From Glossina fuscipes (lineage: Eukaryota > Arthropoda > Insecta > Diptera > Glossinidae), in assembly GCF_014805625.2 (NCBI RefSeq), contig NW_023998422.1, positions 2,596,126 through 2,660,125 on the forward strand: a stretch of DNA of 64,000 bases, given 5' to 3'. A program made the position numbers and the translations under genes. Of this stretch, positions 49,186-61,064 are shown one piece after another; the stretch's first letter is position 1; each line of letters starts with the position of its first letter. The notes under the pieces were generated by a model. The model was not told the origin of the DNA and did not search any database. It saw nothing but the letters and a program-made list of their open reading frames with translations.

Positions 49186-50026
49186 AGTTTTGGTTGTTTT
49201 TCTTGTTATTAGAGATGAATTTTTTTTTTCTTTTTTTTTTTTTTTGTTAAAAATGTATTCTAATGAAAGAAAAAAGTTTTATTATTATTTTTTATATATA
49301 TATTTTTTTTTTCAACACAATAAAATCAAGTCAAGCAACGTAAAGCGTAAAGAATGCAAAAACAGAAAAAAAACAAAAAAAAAAACGAAAAGAAAATTTA
49401 AAAAGGCAAGTAATTTAAACAAAATATATATAAATATTTTTATGAATATAATAATTAGAATTTCTTTTTGATTGTGAATCATTTTCAAGACAGAAAAACG
49501 AGAAAAAAGGAAAAACTAAGCAAAGATGTTCTTAATTAAAATTCTTCATAATATTTTTGTTATTAATGTTTTAATTTTATTTTTATAAAATAACTTTTTT
49601 TTATTATGATGAATGTTCAAAATTATGTTATGTTATTGTTGTCGGTGCTGCTATTTGCAGTTTTAGTTTTAATTGCAACCGGTTTTCAAACAACAAAACA
49701 ATAAAACAAATCCGAACAAGTCTGGATAACAAAACAAAAGAGAAGAAACAGCAGCAGATTCTTTTATTTTGATATATTTCAAGTGAATATCACCGTGAGG
49801 CTGTTTGCAAATCCATGGAATTTCACTGAACACACACGTATACACATACACACACGCAGGCACACATAGAATATCGTATATACTTAAGCTTAAGTTGGAG
49901 GCGAAACCAAACCAAAAAAAAAACAAAAAAAAAAAAGGGAAAAAAACGTTTAGAAGAGACAAAAGCAATCCACACTAATGATTGCTGGAATTGTCATGTG
50001 CATCCAAAAGATACATTTCATAAGCA

Positions 50027-50098
50027 CAGCAACAGCAGCAGCAGCAGCCGCAACAGCAACAGCAACAGCAGCGGCAACAGCCGTGACAGCACAGCAGT
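50027..50098. repeat. (CAG/CAA)n tract
   Basis: About 20 CAG, CAA, CGG and CCG triplets. The open frame on plus reads it as serine/asparagine; no flanking domain supports a protein. Confidence 0.85.
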
Positions 50099-50320
50099 AA
50101 TCTGCAAAAGTAACAGCAATAAGGTTTCAGTTGTTTCTACAAACAAGTATCTGTGTTGCGCTTCAGCCGAACGAACCAAAACCCAAAGAGTGTAGCGTTT
50201 TTCTCTTCTTCGTTCTTTATTTATTTGTTTGGCTATAATCAAGTAAATGCTGTCTATGCACATACTTACTCAAATAAACGCACGTAAATGCAAACAAACA
50301 AAAATACAGACATATATATA

Positions 50321-50379
50321 CACACACACACATACACACACACACACATCACATCACATCGCATCGCATCACATCAGAT
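50321..50379. repeat. (CA)n then (CATCA)n
   Basis: CA dinucleotides (about 50321-50348) pass directly into pentanucleotides CATCA/CATCG (about 50349-50377), a compound microsatellite. Confidence 0.9.
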
Positions 50380-50510
50380 ATATACACATATATGTACATA
50401 TCTATATATATAAAAAATTTAGATTTTTTTTCTGTTTTTTAATTCTGTTTTCATCTTATATTTATCTTAGGCTTTTATTTCTTTTTTGTGTTTTAATAAA
50501 CACCAACACC

Positions 50511-50550
50511 AATAGCAGCAGCAACAGCAGCAGTAGCAGCGGCACCAGCA
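50511..50550. repeat. (CAG/AGC)n tract
   Basis: AGCAGCAACAGCAGCAGTAG-type triplets. Confidence 0.85.
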
Positions 50551-50937
50551 GTTTTCAAGGCTGTTTGTAAAAGAAAAAAATTTCACACCATAGCACATAC
50601 GCACATTCGGTTGCACACAACTCTCTTAGATACGGAATTGTTTGTGTTTTTATTTTCATTGCAATTCAGTTAATATCGATAAACAGACTCGCATTAACAT
50701 TCACAATCAAAACAAAACCAAAAAAAAAAAATTTTCCCAATTCCACACAAAAAAAAGAAAAATACCAAAAAAAATTAATTAAAAAAAAAAACGGTTAAAA
50801 AAAAAATTTATACATTTACTCAACTACAGCAAACGTTCAAAAAAAAAAAAAAAAATTAGAAAAAAATTGTAACTAAAAAAAAAAAAAAATTTTTCCCTTA
50901 CAATTTATTTGTGATTTTGTTTATTTTATTATTTTAT

Positions 50938-50968
<31 letters not shown>

Positions 50969-51013
50969 TTTTCTTCTTTCATCGAAATAACACGCGCGCA
51001 CAAAAAACTTTAT

Positions 51014-51048
51014 ACACCTTCCACGGTCGTTTGCAAAAGCTCAACTGA
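51014..51048 (-). promoter_or_regulatory. Putative Inr/MTE/DPE core promoter
   Basis: On the minus strand TCAGTT (51048-51043) matches the arthropod initiator, putting +1 at the A at 51046. At +18 the sequence CGACCG resembles the MTE core (CSARCSS). At +28 to +33 AGGTGT (51019-51014) matches the DPE consensus RGWYVT at five of six positions, and the spacing from +1 is exactly that required. No good TATA box lies 25-30 bp upstream, as expected for DPE promoters; a TATAAA-like word lies downstream instead. It would drive transcription leftward into the low-complexity block. Confidence 0.4.
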
Positions 51049-51049
51049 T

Positions 51050-51765
51050 TTGTTGTCGTCTAGTAGTGGAGTCGACTAACCAAACACTAACTGGTTTTAC
51101 GGCTTTAATTCGCTTCTGACAGAGTTGACTTTACCACAGTACTACACAACTAAATGTTTAACTTTCGCATTGATTGCATTTAACTATTATAGTTAAGGAT
51201 GCTTGTCTCTCTTCTCCTAGCCACTGCATCTTTATCTGCTAATTTTTTTTTTTTTTTTTTCACCACATTTCTTACTATTGACAATAACAATGTTGTCAAT
51301 TCGAAAAATGAGAGAAAAACACGAAAATAGTTGCAATTATTGTTTCTTAAGAAAACGAAAACAATTTAATAAGGGAGACTGATAACTAAAATAGCTATAC
51401 CCGCTAAGCCATTTTTCTACAGTTCTTTTCAAATCTAAACGATGCACGATTTTGTAATTTTGTATTATATTCCAACTTGCGATTAGTCCTATGCAGTACT
51501 CATCGGTCAATTTTATTAAATACCCTTTCATTTCAATCAATTTTCGAACCGGTCTTTAGCTCATTTCCAAAATTCACCTGAACCTGAATTTTCGACAACT
51601 TTAAAGCCGACAACTTATTTTTTAGGAAATGTTTACCACAAGACGTACATAAATAAAGAAAGAGATGGACACATACCCTCGCCCCACCCTTGCAAAAATT
51701 ATTAATGGTCAACAATATATGCAGTTTATAGGAACGCTGAAATTTCCTTCTTGTAAACTTTTAGA
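51050..51765. other. Non-coding stretch with poly(T)
   Basis: A T run at 51243-51260. No gene recognised; short frames at 51337-51715(-) are unrecognised. Confidence 0.5.
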
Positions 51766-51769
51766 CAAA

Positions 51770-52040
51770 ATATACATATTCTCCGACCCTTTACGATGGG
51801 CGTAAAGACTACGGTCTTCTTGAGACTAATCCTTGAAATCCCCTAGCTCAAACCGTACCATTGTAATTGCTTAATATCCGACTAAATTAGGGCGTGTCAA
51901 TTGATCGATTAGAACTGTTTTAGTTTTAACCTTCGCAACTTTGCGACGCTGGCCATGAGAATAGGTGACAGACGAGCACAGCAACGAGCACTAACGGACA
52001 GACTAACAAAGGAACGAATTCGTGAATATTTCTCACTAAT
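51770..52040 (+). repeat. Possible R2-like fragment
   Basis: TTTACGATGGGCGTAAAG, GATCGATTAGAACTGTTTTAG and the tract AACGGACAGACTAACAAAGG are reminiscent of R2 module words, but no closing or head motif is present. Weak assignment. Confidence 0.3.
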
Positions 52041-52044
52041 CTAA

Positions 52045-52555
52045 TTTAATCTTTTTATCTTTTAATAAAACTGCAAAGCTTAACGTTGTGATTATTGTTA
52101 ACAGAGTTCTCTCCACCTCCAACTATGGTGATAAAGATTCAAAAATTTTAAAATATTTTTGTATAACTTTTTATTTTATTTTTATTATAAATGTTTCACC
52201 TGTGCATGAATTCATAGAGATAGTCGAGTGAATTGGGGACGCAGAGTAATATCAAGTAGAAATTCATTTTAGTTTTCTATTTTAGTTAGCTAGAATGCAT
52301 CCTGTAAGGAATAAGCGCAAGGGCATGCTATAAAAAATGGTTAATTTGCGAAGAATTCTGTGCTGCCGTCATTTAACCTTTAAAAACTTGTTTAAAAAAT
52401 GATTAAATTCGTTTCAATAAACTAATTGCGCTTCCTTAGTTAAGGCCAAGAAAATTACCCCTAATTTCGTGTTCGCAAAGTAGCATTGCTTCTTAAAGTG
52501 CTGGCAAAAATTTTTGCTTTTATTTAAGATCGGCAAGGATGTCTTTTAAACATGC
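52045..52555. other. Non-coding stretch
   Basis: No gene recognised. Confidence 0.5.
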
Positions 52556-52559
52556 GAGT

Positions 52560-52970
52560 GAAAAACATCTGCTTAAAATATTTCTGGGAATTTTAATTAG
52601 CCTACACTGTTTGTGGTACGGGGGTATATTAAATTTACGCGGACGTATGCAACACCTAGAAGAACCTGAAATAAATTCACCTAAGCTTGGCTGTCCGTAT
52701 GTGCGTTTGTTCATCTCTCTGCCTTGCTTTCTTGTGTTGAACATGAAGGTCGCGAACATATCTAGATAAACGTGATCCAAACCGACTTATTTTGTCCCAA
52801 GAACGAACTCTGTTCGGAATACAGTTCGTATGGGAGCACTTTGTCGATTACTTCCTACATAAAATTTTAACTTGAAAAGTCGTTATATGAATAACTGCAT
52901 TAAGTGAAGTTGTATGGGGTACTTAATGATGGGATATATCCCTCGATAGACAATTAAGCAATAAACGTTT
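52560..52970 (+). repeat. R1 dispersed repeat copy
   Basis: GCACACACC-like head absent, but CACCTAAGCTTGGCTGTCCG, the GTTTGTTCATCTCTCTGCCT tract, CTTGTGTTGAACATGAAGGT and GTATGGGAGCACTTTGTCGA are present. AACTTGAAAAGTCGTTATAT, GAATAACTGCATTAAG and GGGGTACTTAATGATGGG follow in R1 order. Opposite-strand frames of 76 and 86 codons are repeat translations. Confidence 0.75.
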
Positions 52971-52974
52971 GTTT

Positions 52975-54520
52975 TTAGTTCTATTCTATTCTATTATTTA
53001 CCGCATTTCTCGTACTAGTTACGAAGAAAAATTTGTTGAAATTTTTTTATATGCTGTCGTTGCAAAAATTCATTTATTTTATTAAAGTTAATATCGAGAA
53101 ATATTTGAGGGACTAATTATGAAGAGCGAGCTTATAACGCTCCCTCGACGAGCCCTAATGAATAACATATGAACAGATAGGTATAACGCTAGACGAAGCA
53201 TCGCAAAGAGAAAAATGCAAAATGTTCATGATGTAGTTGGTATTAAAATCGCTAGATTGTAAACAATGATAGTCAAGTACATGTATGTATGAACACAATG
53301 TTCCACAGGTTATTGCGGTGACTTGTACTCTCGCTTATCTATCTCGGAGTATAAGTGCATATGCAACGACAGTAATAGGAATAAGCCAAACGTGGTGAGA
53401 GAAATAACGATTTATTTACTCTCTTTACAACGTAGTTTTTTTAATTTTTTTTTCTTTTTTCGTTTGAGATAATTTTACCACGGAAATATGGTGAATACAA
53501 TGTTCATATTAGTGGAGAGCGGCGCTTGTTCTATTTTTTATTGCCAGCATTTAAGTAAATAAAAATTATATAGCGGCGTTTAAATTTCTTATTAAGTAAT
53601 CTATTAATGGTTATTCGACAATTGGTTTAATTTCTTTAGTGGCGCTTTTTATCCCTCATATTCGTTTGCTTCGTTCTTCAATACAATTTATTATATTAAA
53701 AGGCGAAGAATAAACTTTAATATCCCACATGCGATAATTCTTTTATTCGTACATCATTAACCATATGCTCTTTCCGACTCTCCAAAGTAATGGCGAAACT
53801 CGTCAGCCTACTAAAGAAGACATGTTTCAAAGACGTAAAGCATTGTATAAAGAATTCAATAAAATAATGATTTGATAACGAAGGTGTATAAAAGTTTGAC
53901 AAAGTTTTAGCGGAGTTTAAAACTCTTGGTAAGAAGGAACTAATCCCGTGATCGATGTTTTAATTGTGAAACCAAAGAGCTTGTAAAGCACAGTAATCGA
54001 ATCGTTATGCGCAGTGTGATGAAGAGTAAATCAGTTGTTATTGTAAATCTGACTAAAAGTAACCACCGATATTAATATGAACAACTACAGGATACATTCA
54101 TGCTTCTAGAGCGATGTATATGGCGAGAGCAGCTTTACGTAAAGCCTTAAGACAATCTGCACATCGTTCGATATAATGTGCAATGATGAAAGCTCTCAAG
54201 GACAATGAAAGTAAATGAATCAATGTGCTCAAGGTCGCTACAAAAATGCTCCACTCTGCAAAGTTTTGACGATTAAGTCTGAAGCAACCTCATTTTCTGC
54301 AACATCTTTTCCTTTTTTCATTGGTTATTACCGATGATCCCGAGCATTTTTACATTCTTTTGGGGATGGATATAAACAGAAGGCTTAATTCTTATTTTAT
54401 GTCAAAAATGCTCCTTCTTAGGCCAGGAAATGCACCATTTTTTGGAAAGCTTGTACAAAAATAAAACTACTAATCCATCAATCGACAAATGCACACACAT
54501 TTTTATTAGCTTGGGAAAAT
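52975..54520. other. Non-coding stretch, nothing recognised
   Basis: No gene recognised; a T run near 53439-53460. Confidence 0.45.
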
Positions 54521-54523
54521 TCT

Positions 54524-54960
54524 ATTACACTCATTTCAGTTTTTGTAAGGTATGTATGGATAGATTAGCCTGAGATGCCTTAAATAAAATTTGCTAACAT
54601 GCAGTTGGTTTTTCTGTCAGCGTGGAAACTTCCAATCCATATTTCGATCACTTCCACACCTCCTATCATGATGACATTTAACGCATATGTTTAGTTGCAA
54701 AAACTGTTCAATATCAGTTTTACGGTATACAGCTATCCCTCGTTTAAAACTTCATTTGTCAAACACGGTACAAAATTTACAAATATTCTGACTCTTTTTC
54801 TGTCTGCACATACTGTACACAAAGTGGCGCATTATTCCTTGCCGAACAATCCTCCTTACATGGGTATGAAGCAAGAGGACTTGGACAATGGAATTGAGCG
54901 TAAAAAGCTAACTGAGAAGATGCTCAGAGAAATTGACAGAATAAGATAGATTTTTGGAAA
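54524..54960. other. Unassigned, possible R1-like head and short frame
   Basis: TTTCGATCACTTCCACACC (about 54643) resembles the R1 core. An 84-codon plus frame ends with GMKQEDLDNGIERKKLTEKM and a basic/acidic helix-like tail before TAG, but no domain is recognised and there is no second exon. Confidence 0.25.
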
Positions 54961-55079
54961 ATAAGCAAAAAATAAAGTAAAAATTATAGGAAAAAGACTT
55001 TTTTTTTAAAAAGCAATTTTCTAAAGGATGGAGGAAAATCACTTTTACGTGAAGGAAATCAAATTTTTCACACACTTTC

Positions 55080-55300
55080 AGAAAATGATTCTAAATCTAA
55101 TCTATTTCTGTCCAGGTGTGCGTTGGTCTATCTCATTTTTTTTTTTTTTTCTTCAATCTACAGAGATATTTTGATGAAAGCGGAGACACACATCGCCCAC
55201 ATGCTTTGGGTCAACAATACCTTGTTTTGAATAACTATTATATGAATAACTGTAGCCTGGTATAGCGTATTTATTGATGAGTCGTGTTAAACTGTAGCGT
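55080..55300 (+). repeat. R1 partial copy
   Basis: AAAATGATTCTAAATCTAAT and TTCTGTCCAGGTGTGC, then ACAGAGATATTTTGATGAAA, GAATAACTATTATATGAATA and ACTGTAGCCTGGTATAGCG with GATGAGTCGTG. The core itself is missing or eroded. Confidence 0.6.
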
Positions 55301-55304
55301 TTTC

Positions 55305-56645
55305 AAACTAAATTTATAAAATCTATAAAAAAATTTTTTTTATATAATTTATTTATTATAATGCAGTGATAAAATTAATAAGACGGAGTGCCTTTCTTAG
55401 TTTCTTGTAACGGTAGGTCTAACTCTTTCACTCCGAAATTTGCTTTTTAATAGAAAATTTCTTCATTTTTTTTATTTTTCTCATTGCAAATAATTCTTCT
55501 TAGATAGATGGTCCAGTTATGTGCTCGTTGCTTTCTATTGATATTCTAATGGTTTCGTAGAACGCTCTAAAATATTGACATTAATAGTTTCGTATACTTT
55601 TCGCTGGTGGGTTGCTAAACAGATAAATAGAAATTTTGAGTTCAGGAGCAGTGGGCGAACCTCTTTTTTATTTAATATGTTTTCATATTTCTTTTGTTAA
55701 TTACATCAACATTTAGTTTACTTCATAATCATAAATTTTAATTCGATTTCATATCAATAAAATTCATCTTGTATTTGATCATCTCTTGCTTATTTGTTTT
55801 TAAAGAGCAGTCATTTTCCTCTTTAGGGAGAAACATGGATCCTTAGTCAAATTGTGTATGTTTTCGCAGACAAGACAAACACAAAAATTCAAAAACTCAC
55901 AAAATCAATTTCTGTGGGTGTTTTCTTATGGTCATATAATAAATTAAAAAGAAATATGTAAAAAAGAGTAAATAAATAAATAAATAAATATTGTTTATTC
56001 TGCGTCCGTTTGTTACAACTTGTTTCCTTGTTTTAGCAGCTCAAGTGTTTGCCAAAGTTTACCGTGTTCTGTTGTTGTATATTTTTATTTTTTTCGTTTC
56101 TTTCTTTTAGCTTTTTTGCACGCGTATTTCTCTCTTGCATCTCTCTTAGCAGAAAAGCAAACCGGTGTTTGCAACCAGTTGTCTGCGTCTGCTGGAAATC
56201 CTCGTATCTTTATTACATGCATTCGTAATTCTAGTTAATAGCTCGTACTATGATTTAACCCTTTATTAACCGCAATAGCTTACATCTAAAATTTATCAAA
56301 CAACATAAACAGCCAGCTTGGTCGCATTATTTCCATACAATGTAGAGGCGTCCGGCCGTTCTTCTATAGATCTGTTTATGGCAAACACACCCCCTGTTAG
56401 AATGCTTTCAATTAAAATGTTTTCATTTCAATTTCAGTAAAAAGTCCTTGAATGCAGGTTAGTATGAGTGGAATGTGCCAAATCGATCAAAGGATACACC
56501 CGCAAAACAAAAATATTGGATGTATGTATAGATATATATATACGTATATATATCCAATGTATATATATAGAAAGATGTAACTACACAACGATAAACACTT
56601 CCTCACACATATAGCATGGATGAGCCTGTAATACCAATACAAAAG
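55305..56645. other. Non-coding stretch
   Basis: (AAAT)n at 55970-55990 and TA-rich words at about 56525-56570. No gene recognised. Confidence 0.5.
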
Positions 56646-56649
56646 TAGA

Positions 56650-56830
56650 AAATATCGGGCATGCCCATCCATTATTATAAAATAGCAAATAGCGGATAGA
56701 AGGATAGACGGACAGACAAGCTCAGATGGATTCAGTAAGCGATTCCGAACCGATTGGTATTAACAAAGATTAGTCCTTCTCAAGTCCTATTGGGTTTTGC
56801 TTACATCCACACGCACATAACATAACTTGG
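56650..56830 (-). repeat. R1/R2-like fragment, reverse
   Basis: ATCGGGCATGCCCATCCATT, GGATAGACGGACAGACAAGC and AGCGATTCCGAACCGATTGG, then ACATCCACACGCACATAA. The middle words match reverse R1 (AGTGATTCTGAATCGATCGG). Confidence 0.6.
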
Positions 56831-57299
56831 CTCCACAAATGACATAGGGTACTATAAAATTTTGATATTCTATAATTTTCGATAAAGGTGGCCGATCTTT
56901 CTCTTTTCCTTTGTACTCTTGTGAGTAATAAGCAAGAAAACCTAATTTTTTTCCTTTAAGGAATCTAACGTATCTTTTGCGTTATTTGGTTGAAGATCAC
57001 ATTATCGGTTGACAAGTAAACTGTGAGTGCTTCTAAATTCCCATATATTTAATGAATTTTACCTATCAAACGACGATGTGTCTTCTAGGTTATATAAACA
57101 ATTTGACGAGATCAACTTAGCTGCAACATCCGTAGTTGTTGATGGGTGAAGAAAGAGAAATAATGAATTATTGTTAGGAATTAAGAAGTTATGACCCGTA
57201 GAACCGGCTGTTCCTTGGTATCATGGTTTTGAATTTTGCTTAGAAGATCAAATATAAACTTAAATTTGCTATCATCCGGGTAAGTTTAACAAATGAGAA

Positions 57300-57455
57300 A
57301 ATTATAGTCGGGTAAGTTCGACCGCTGGATACCCTATACCACTACACCTTCAGAGAATGATTCTGAATTCACCTTCTGAAGCTCCTCCGACTGTTTCGTA
57401 CATCCACGCAAACTTAATATGGTCTGTGCCACAAGTGGTGTAGGTTATGAATATA
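57300..57455 (-). repeat. R1 tail fragment, reverse
   Basis: CACTACACCTTCAGAGAATG, ATTCTGAATTCACC, TACATCCACGCAAACTTAAT and CACAAGTGGTGTAGGTTATG, as in the right-hand part of the reverse copy at 24.8-25.1 kb. Confidence 0.7.
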
Positions 57456-57726
57456 ACTTAAATCAATTGTTTTGCTCCATAGAAAATTAATTTACTTTTT
57501 TAAAACCCTCACTATAGACATACCTTATATCGAACCTACTTTTAAAAATATTTCCTTTAGACCTGCAATATATTTTTTTCTTGTTTCGCATGACCAGTCA
57601 TGCAGGGCAAGTCGCCTATAGGTATGTGATCGAGTGGCCATAGCTTGATGGACGCATGCCTCGGTATCGGTAAGTGCTATTTGTGCCTTAAACGGCTGAA
57701 TTATAAGCAGGTATAGTTCAACGCCA

Positions 57727-57791
57727 GTGAGATTTAAACCCGTGAACACAGTCTCGCTGGTCACGACTCTCACCTACTCGACTATGTAACA
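57727..57791 (-). ncRNA. tRNA-like segment, reverse (SINE head candidate)
   Basis: Reading leftward, TAGTCGAGTAGG (57784-57773) matches the A box, and GGTTTAAATCTC (57740-57729) the B box, 32 nt apart. This is the spacing of tRNA genes. Between them lies GTGACCAGCGAGACTGTG, as in tRNA-derived SINEs. The T stem pairs poorly, and no clear acceptor stem closes the fold, so it is not a working tRNA. Downstream sequence (to about 57540) could be a SINE body, but no tail repeat was identified. Confidence 0.5.
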
Positions 57792-57794
57792 GTC

Positions 57795-60770
57795 CATAAA
57801 CTTAAGGTGAGTTCTTTTCTGTTGATATACATTTCTTAACTAATTTCTCTGAATAAAGAATTTCCGAAAGGGTTAATACTTCACCAATTCAGCTGTTGTA
57901 TTACCAGACTATTAACTGCTTTGGCTTTTTTTTTTCTCTTCTTTTTCTTTATTGTTGTTTTCTTATTCCATTTGGTTTATTATAAACCATCATCATCGGT
58001 TTCAAGCCAGACCTGTTGAGGGCACTTGTGTCTAATTTTAGAAAAACTTAAAACGAAATAGATAATATGCACATCACTACGCATGCGCGCGCACTTAACC
58101 ACATTGAACTTACTGCTAAAAAAAGATTATGTAATTATGTATCTCGCATCGTCCAATCCGATAATTACTATTTTAGCATTTAAAATTTTTATCAGTAAAT
58201 AAATATTTTTCAATAACAAAATAAAGACGAACTCTGATTGAAGCAAGAAGATCGGAAGTTTAGAAATCCTTCTTAACAAATGCGTTGGCTCTCAAATACT
58301 GCATACGAATTTAGTCCCAACCTAAGGTGACTTAAAAACCCTCTCTATGAAAGTGTGAAGCAACCGCCTACGCTATACCTTATCATGCATATTTAAAATA
58401 GCTTCAACCCCTTTATGAGTTTGGAGCAGCTTTTCGCTCAATGCTCGTTGAATTTCTTTAGCTTTAAAATTCCTCAAATACCGCGTGTGCTCTACCTTTG
58501 CAAACTTAAAATTGGGTATCCTCGACCACGTAAGATCGCTATATGTTAATTCGACAAATGTTTTCTTTACTCTTAAATATGTTCAAAATCAGCATTGGTG
58601 ACATCAAGGCAATGATTTAATACTTTCTCGCAAATATTTCACGGCTTGTTGGCTAAAAATTACGCATTTTATAGACTATTAAATTTTTTTTTTTTTTTTG
58701 ATGTTCAAGTGGATGCTCGAAGCTTCTTAATTGATTCGTAGGAACTGTGAAATGAATGCTGAATAAAGCTAAAAGCTATGTTACCAATAGAAACCTCATC
58801 ATGGAGCAAGTATATTAAATTTGCCCTACATGGCTTCCACGGTCACATATAAGTTGGAAAGTCGTACAACTGGCCGTACTTATGATAACTTTAAACTTTA
58901 CAAAAAAAATTTAAAACAATAGGGAGGACAAGCATGAAAGCTAAACTCGCCTTCAGCAATTAAGTCTAACATGGTCGGTCCTCTGCTACGTTGACTTGTC
59001 TACGATGTTTCGAAACAATCTAGCCCAATCTATTTTCAGGTTAGTCTAATATAGGGTATTTTTTGATTGCTCTTGACTGCCTTTACGCCATATACGTGGG
59101 CTTAGTTTAATTTGATTAATTTAATCGGCTTTCAGAGTGGATTAGCTTAGCATTATTTTAAGGCCGCTGACCGTAAATGAAAGATCTATTTTACAGACAT
59201 AATTACAAGCAAAAGTTATGGGTAAGCTTGAAGAAAAAGACTAAAGCATTCTTCTTATAGATTTAATAAATGCAATCAGTTAATGCACTTAGGTTAATAA
59301 AATCAAGATTAGATGATGGGGTTATTTGAAACCATATGGGACCTTGAAATATATCAATAAATTTGCTCGCGCTATGCAATTGCAGTAATGTAAAAATAAT
59401 TGCTTCCACACACGTACGCCGGTATGAATGCATATGACCGACTATGAAACGAAAAACTAATCTCTTTTACTTATTTATTTATTTGGTTTTTTTTTTTATT
59501 ATTTTTCTTTTATTTTTAGTGTGTTTCTTTTTTCTCTCTAAATTACAAAACAACCATTACCGTTATTTTCAATAAGAGACCGCAATTTGCGGCTACAGAA
59601 AACAATCCACCTCCAACCGAAAGAAACACTGATGCATCTACAAATAAAACAAAGAACATAAAAAAAGGCCATGAACGCTTGAAAGTACAATAAAAATTTA
59701 TGATGATAACTTCTTTTCAACGGAATAAGCATACATACATATGAATGTACATATATAGTTAACCATAAATGCGAACCATATGTATGCACTTCGAAGGTAA
59801 CTGTTCAAACTAATCAAATATTCAACCATTTTCGTTGCCTTTACTCCTTACGCATCGCGTTGCATATGCGTTCGTTCAGGCGAGAGCGCGCCTCTATTAA
59901 CCCAATAGTTCCGTGAACAAATGTCCGAAACAGTCGTAAAATATGGGTGTGAGTTAGCAAGCAATCAATTTTCCCTACGAATACATAACTTGCATATGAA
60001 TGCATTTCGATAAATTTTATTTCTGCAGACAGTTCATCATTCAAATACAGGTATCACTCTACAGGACTAAACGTTATTCTGCTCACTATATACAAAAGAA
60101 AATATAAATAAAATAGACGTTCAAGTATGCTACATATACAAATGGTGAATATGTGAACTATTTTGGCAGGAAATTTGCTAAACGTACCCTTAACTTTAAA
60201 GTTTACAATGAAAACATAATTGAAATGCAAAATTCCTACGCGTTATGATAAGACAATCAAAGATTTTTGAAAAGATGCTGAGGTCCATTTAATACAAAAA
60301 TAGTATCAGCAAGAACTATTTCTCCAATTTCCTCGAATGCAAATGTGTCCTTACCTAGAAAGGAAAAGTAGCTTAAAAATGAAATATTAATACAAAAGGA
60401 AATCCCGGAAATACGTCTCGTCCCATCTGATAGAATTGGTATAAGAACGGATCGAAACCAGGCTTCGTTAGGAGTAACAATTCTTAAGCAAAGTAAATAA
60501 ATAAAATGTCTTACAAACCCAGATCTTGATAATCGAAATAAAGTCTTGTCATATAAAGGCTTAGCGGTTTCCTATTTTATGAAAACGTTTTCATATAAGG
60601 TGGGAAAAATTAGTAATCGTGAACCGCAGTACGTTTTCCAGAAGCCAATTTTGATAACAAAAGCAAGGACCTGTCTTATAAAATCATCATCGTCATATAA
60701 GCGCATTGTAAGAACGTTTACATCAGAGGGGCATCAAATAATACGGTCGAATCAGATTTGAAGTTCCAAC
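57795..60770. other. Non-coding stretch, nothing recognised
   Basis: About 3 kb. T runs at about 57920-57940, 58685-58700 and 59490-59500. No gene, R1-R3 copy or mariner fragment recognised. Confidence 0.45.
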
Positions 60771-60774
60771 ATTG

Positions 60775-61060
60775 ATTTAGTACATGACAACACTACTTTT
60801 CACCGATCTGTAGCGAGAAATATTAAAAATCGCACATTTTTTCCATATAATGACTTTTTCAGACAGACAAACTTTGGACAGGCAAAGAGACGAATGAGCA
60901 GACGGGCAAACAATCGATTGGTTTGAAAACGATGTGTCTCTGTCAAGTCTCTTTGCGTGTTGCATACGACCATTCAAATTTAATATACCCTCATCATAAG
61001 TGACACAAGCAATAAATTGTGTCTTGTATGGCAAGTTTTCATTTTTTCTATCCATCGCCG
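60775..61060 (-). repeat. R1 dispersed repeat, reverse
   Basis: TTTTTCCATATAATGAC, CAGACAGACAAACTTTGG, GGCAAAGAGACGAATGAGCA, AATCGATTGGTTTGAAAACG, TCTCTGTCAAGTCTCTTTGC and the tail ATTCAAATTTAATATACCCTC. Confidence 0.6.
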
Positions 61061-61064
61061 AAGG

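Larger units (their letters stand above)
49190..51000. other. Low-complexity A/T and CAG/CAA-rich block
   Basis: Dense A and T homopolymers (for example 49216-49244, 49910-49935, 50719-50900), TA runs (50939-50958), CAG/CAA and CACA runs. The texture, unusual even for this window, resembles untranslated or intronic sequence of a developmentally regulated fly gene. A candidate minus-strand promoter lies at its right edge. No coding exon was recognised. Confidence 0.4.

Noticed and set aside
50018..50263. Leucine-rich minus frame and serine/asparagine-rich plus frame at the CAG/CAA tract
   Set aside because: Both are translations of the triplet repeat with no flanking domain.
54695..54949. 84-codon plus frame with a charged C-terminus
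   Set aside because: The final 28 residues look protein-like, but there is no domain, upstream exon or family match. Chance is more likely.
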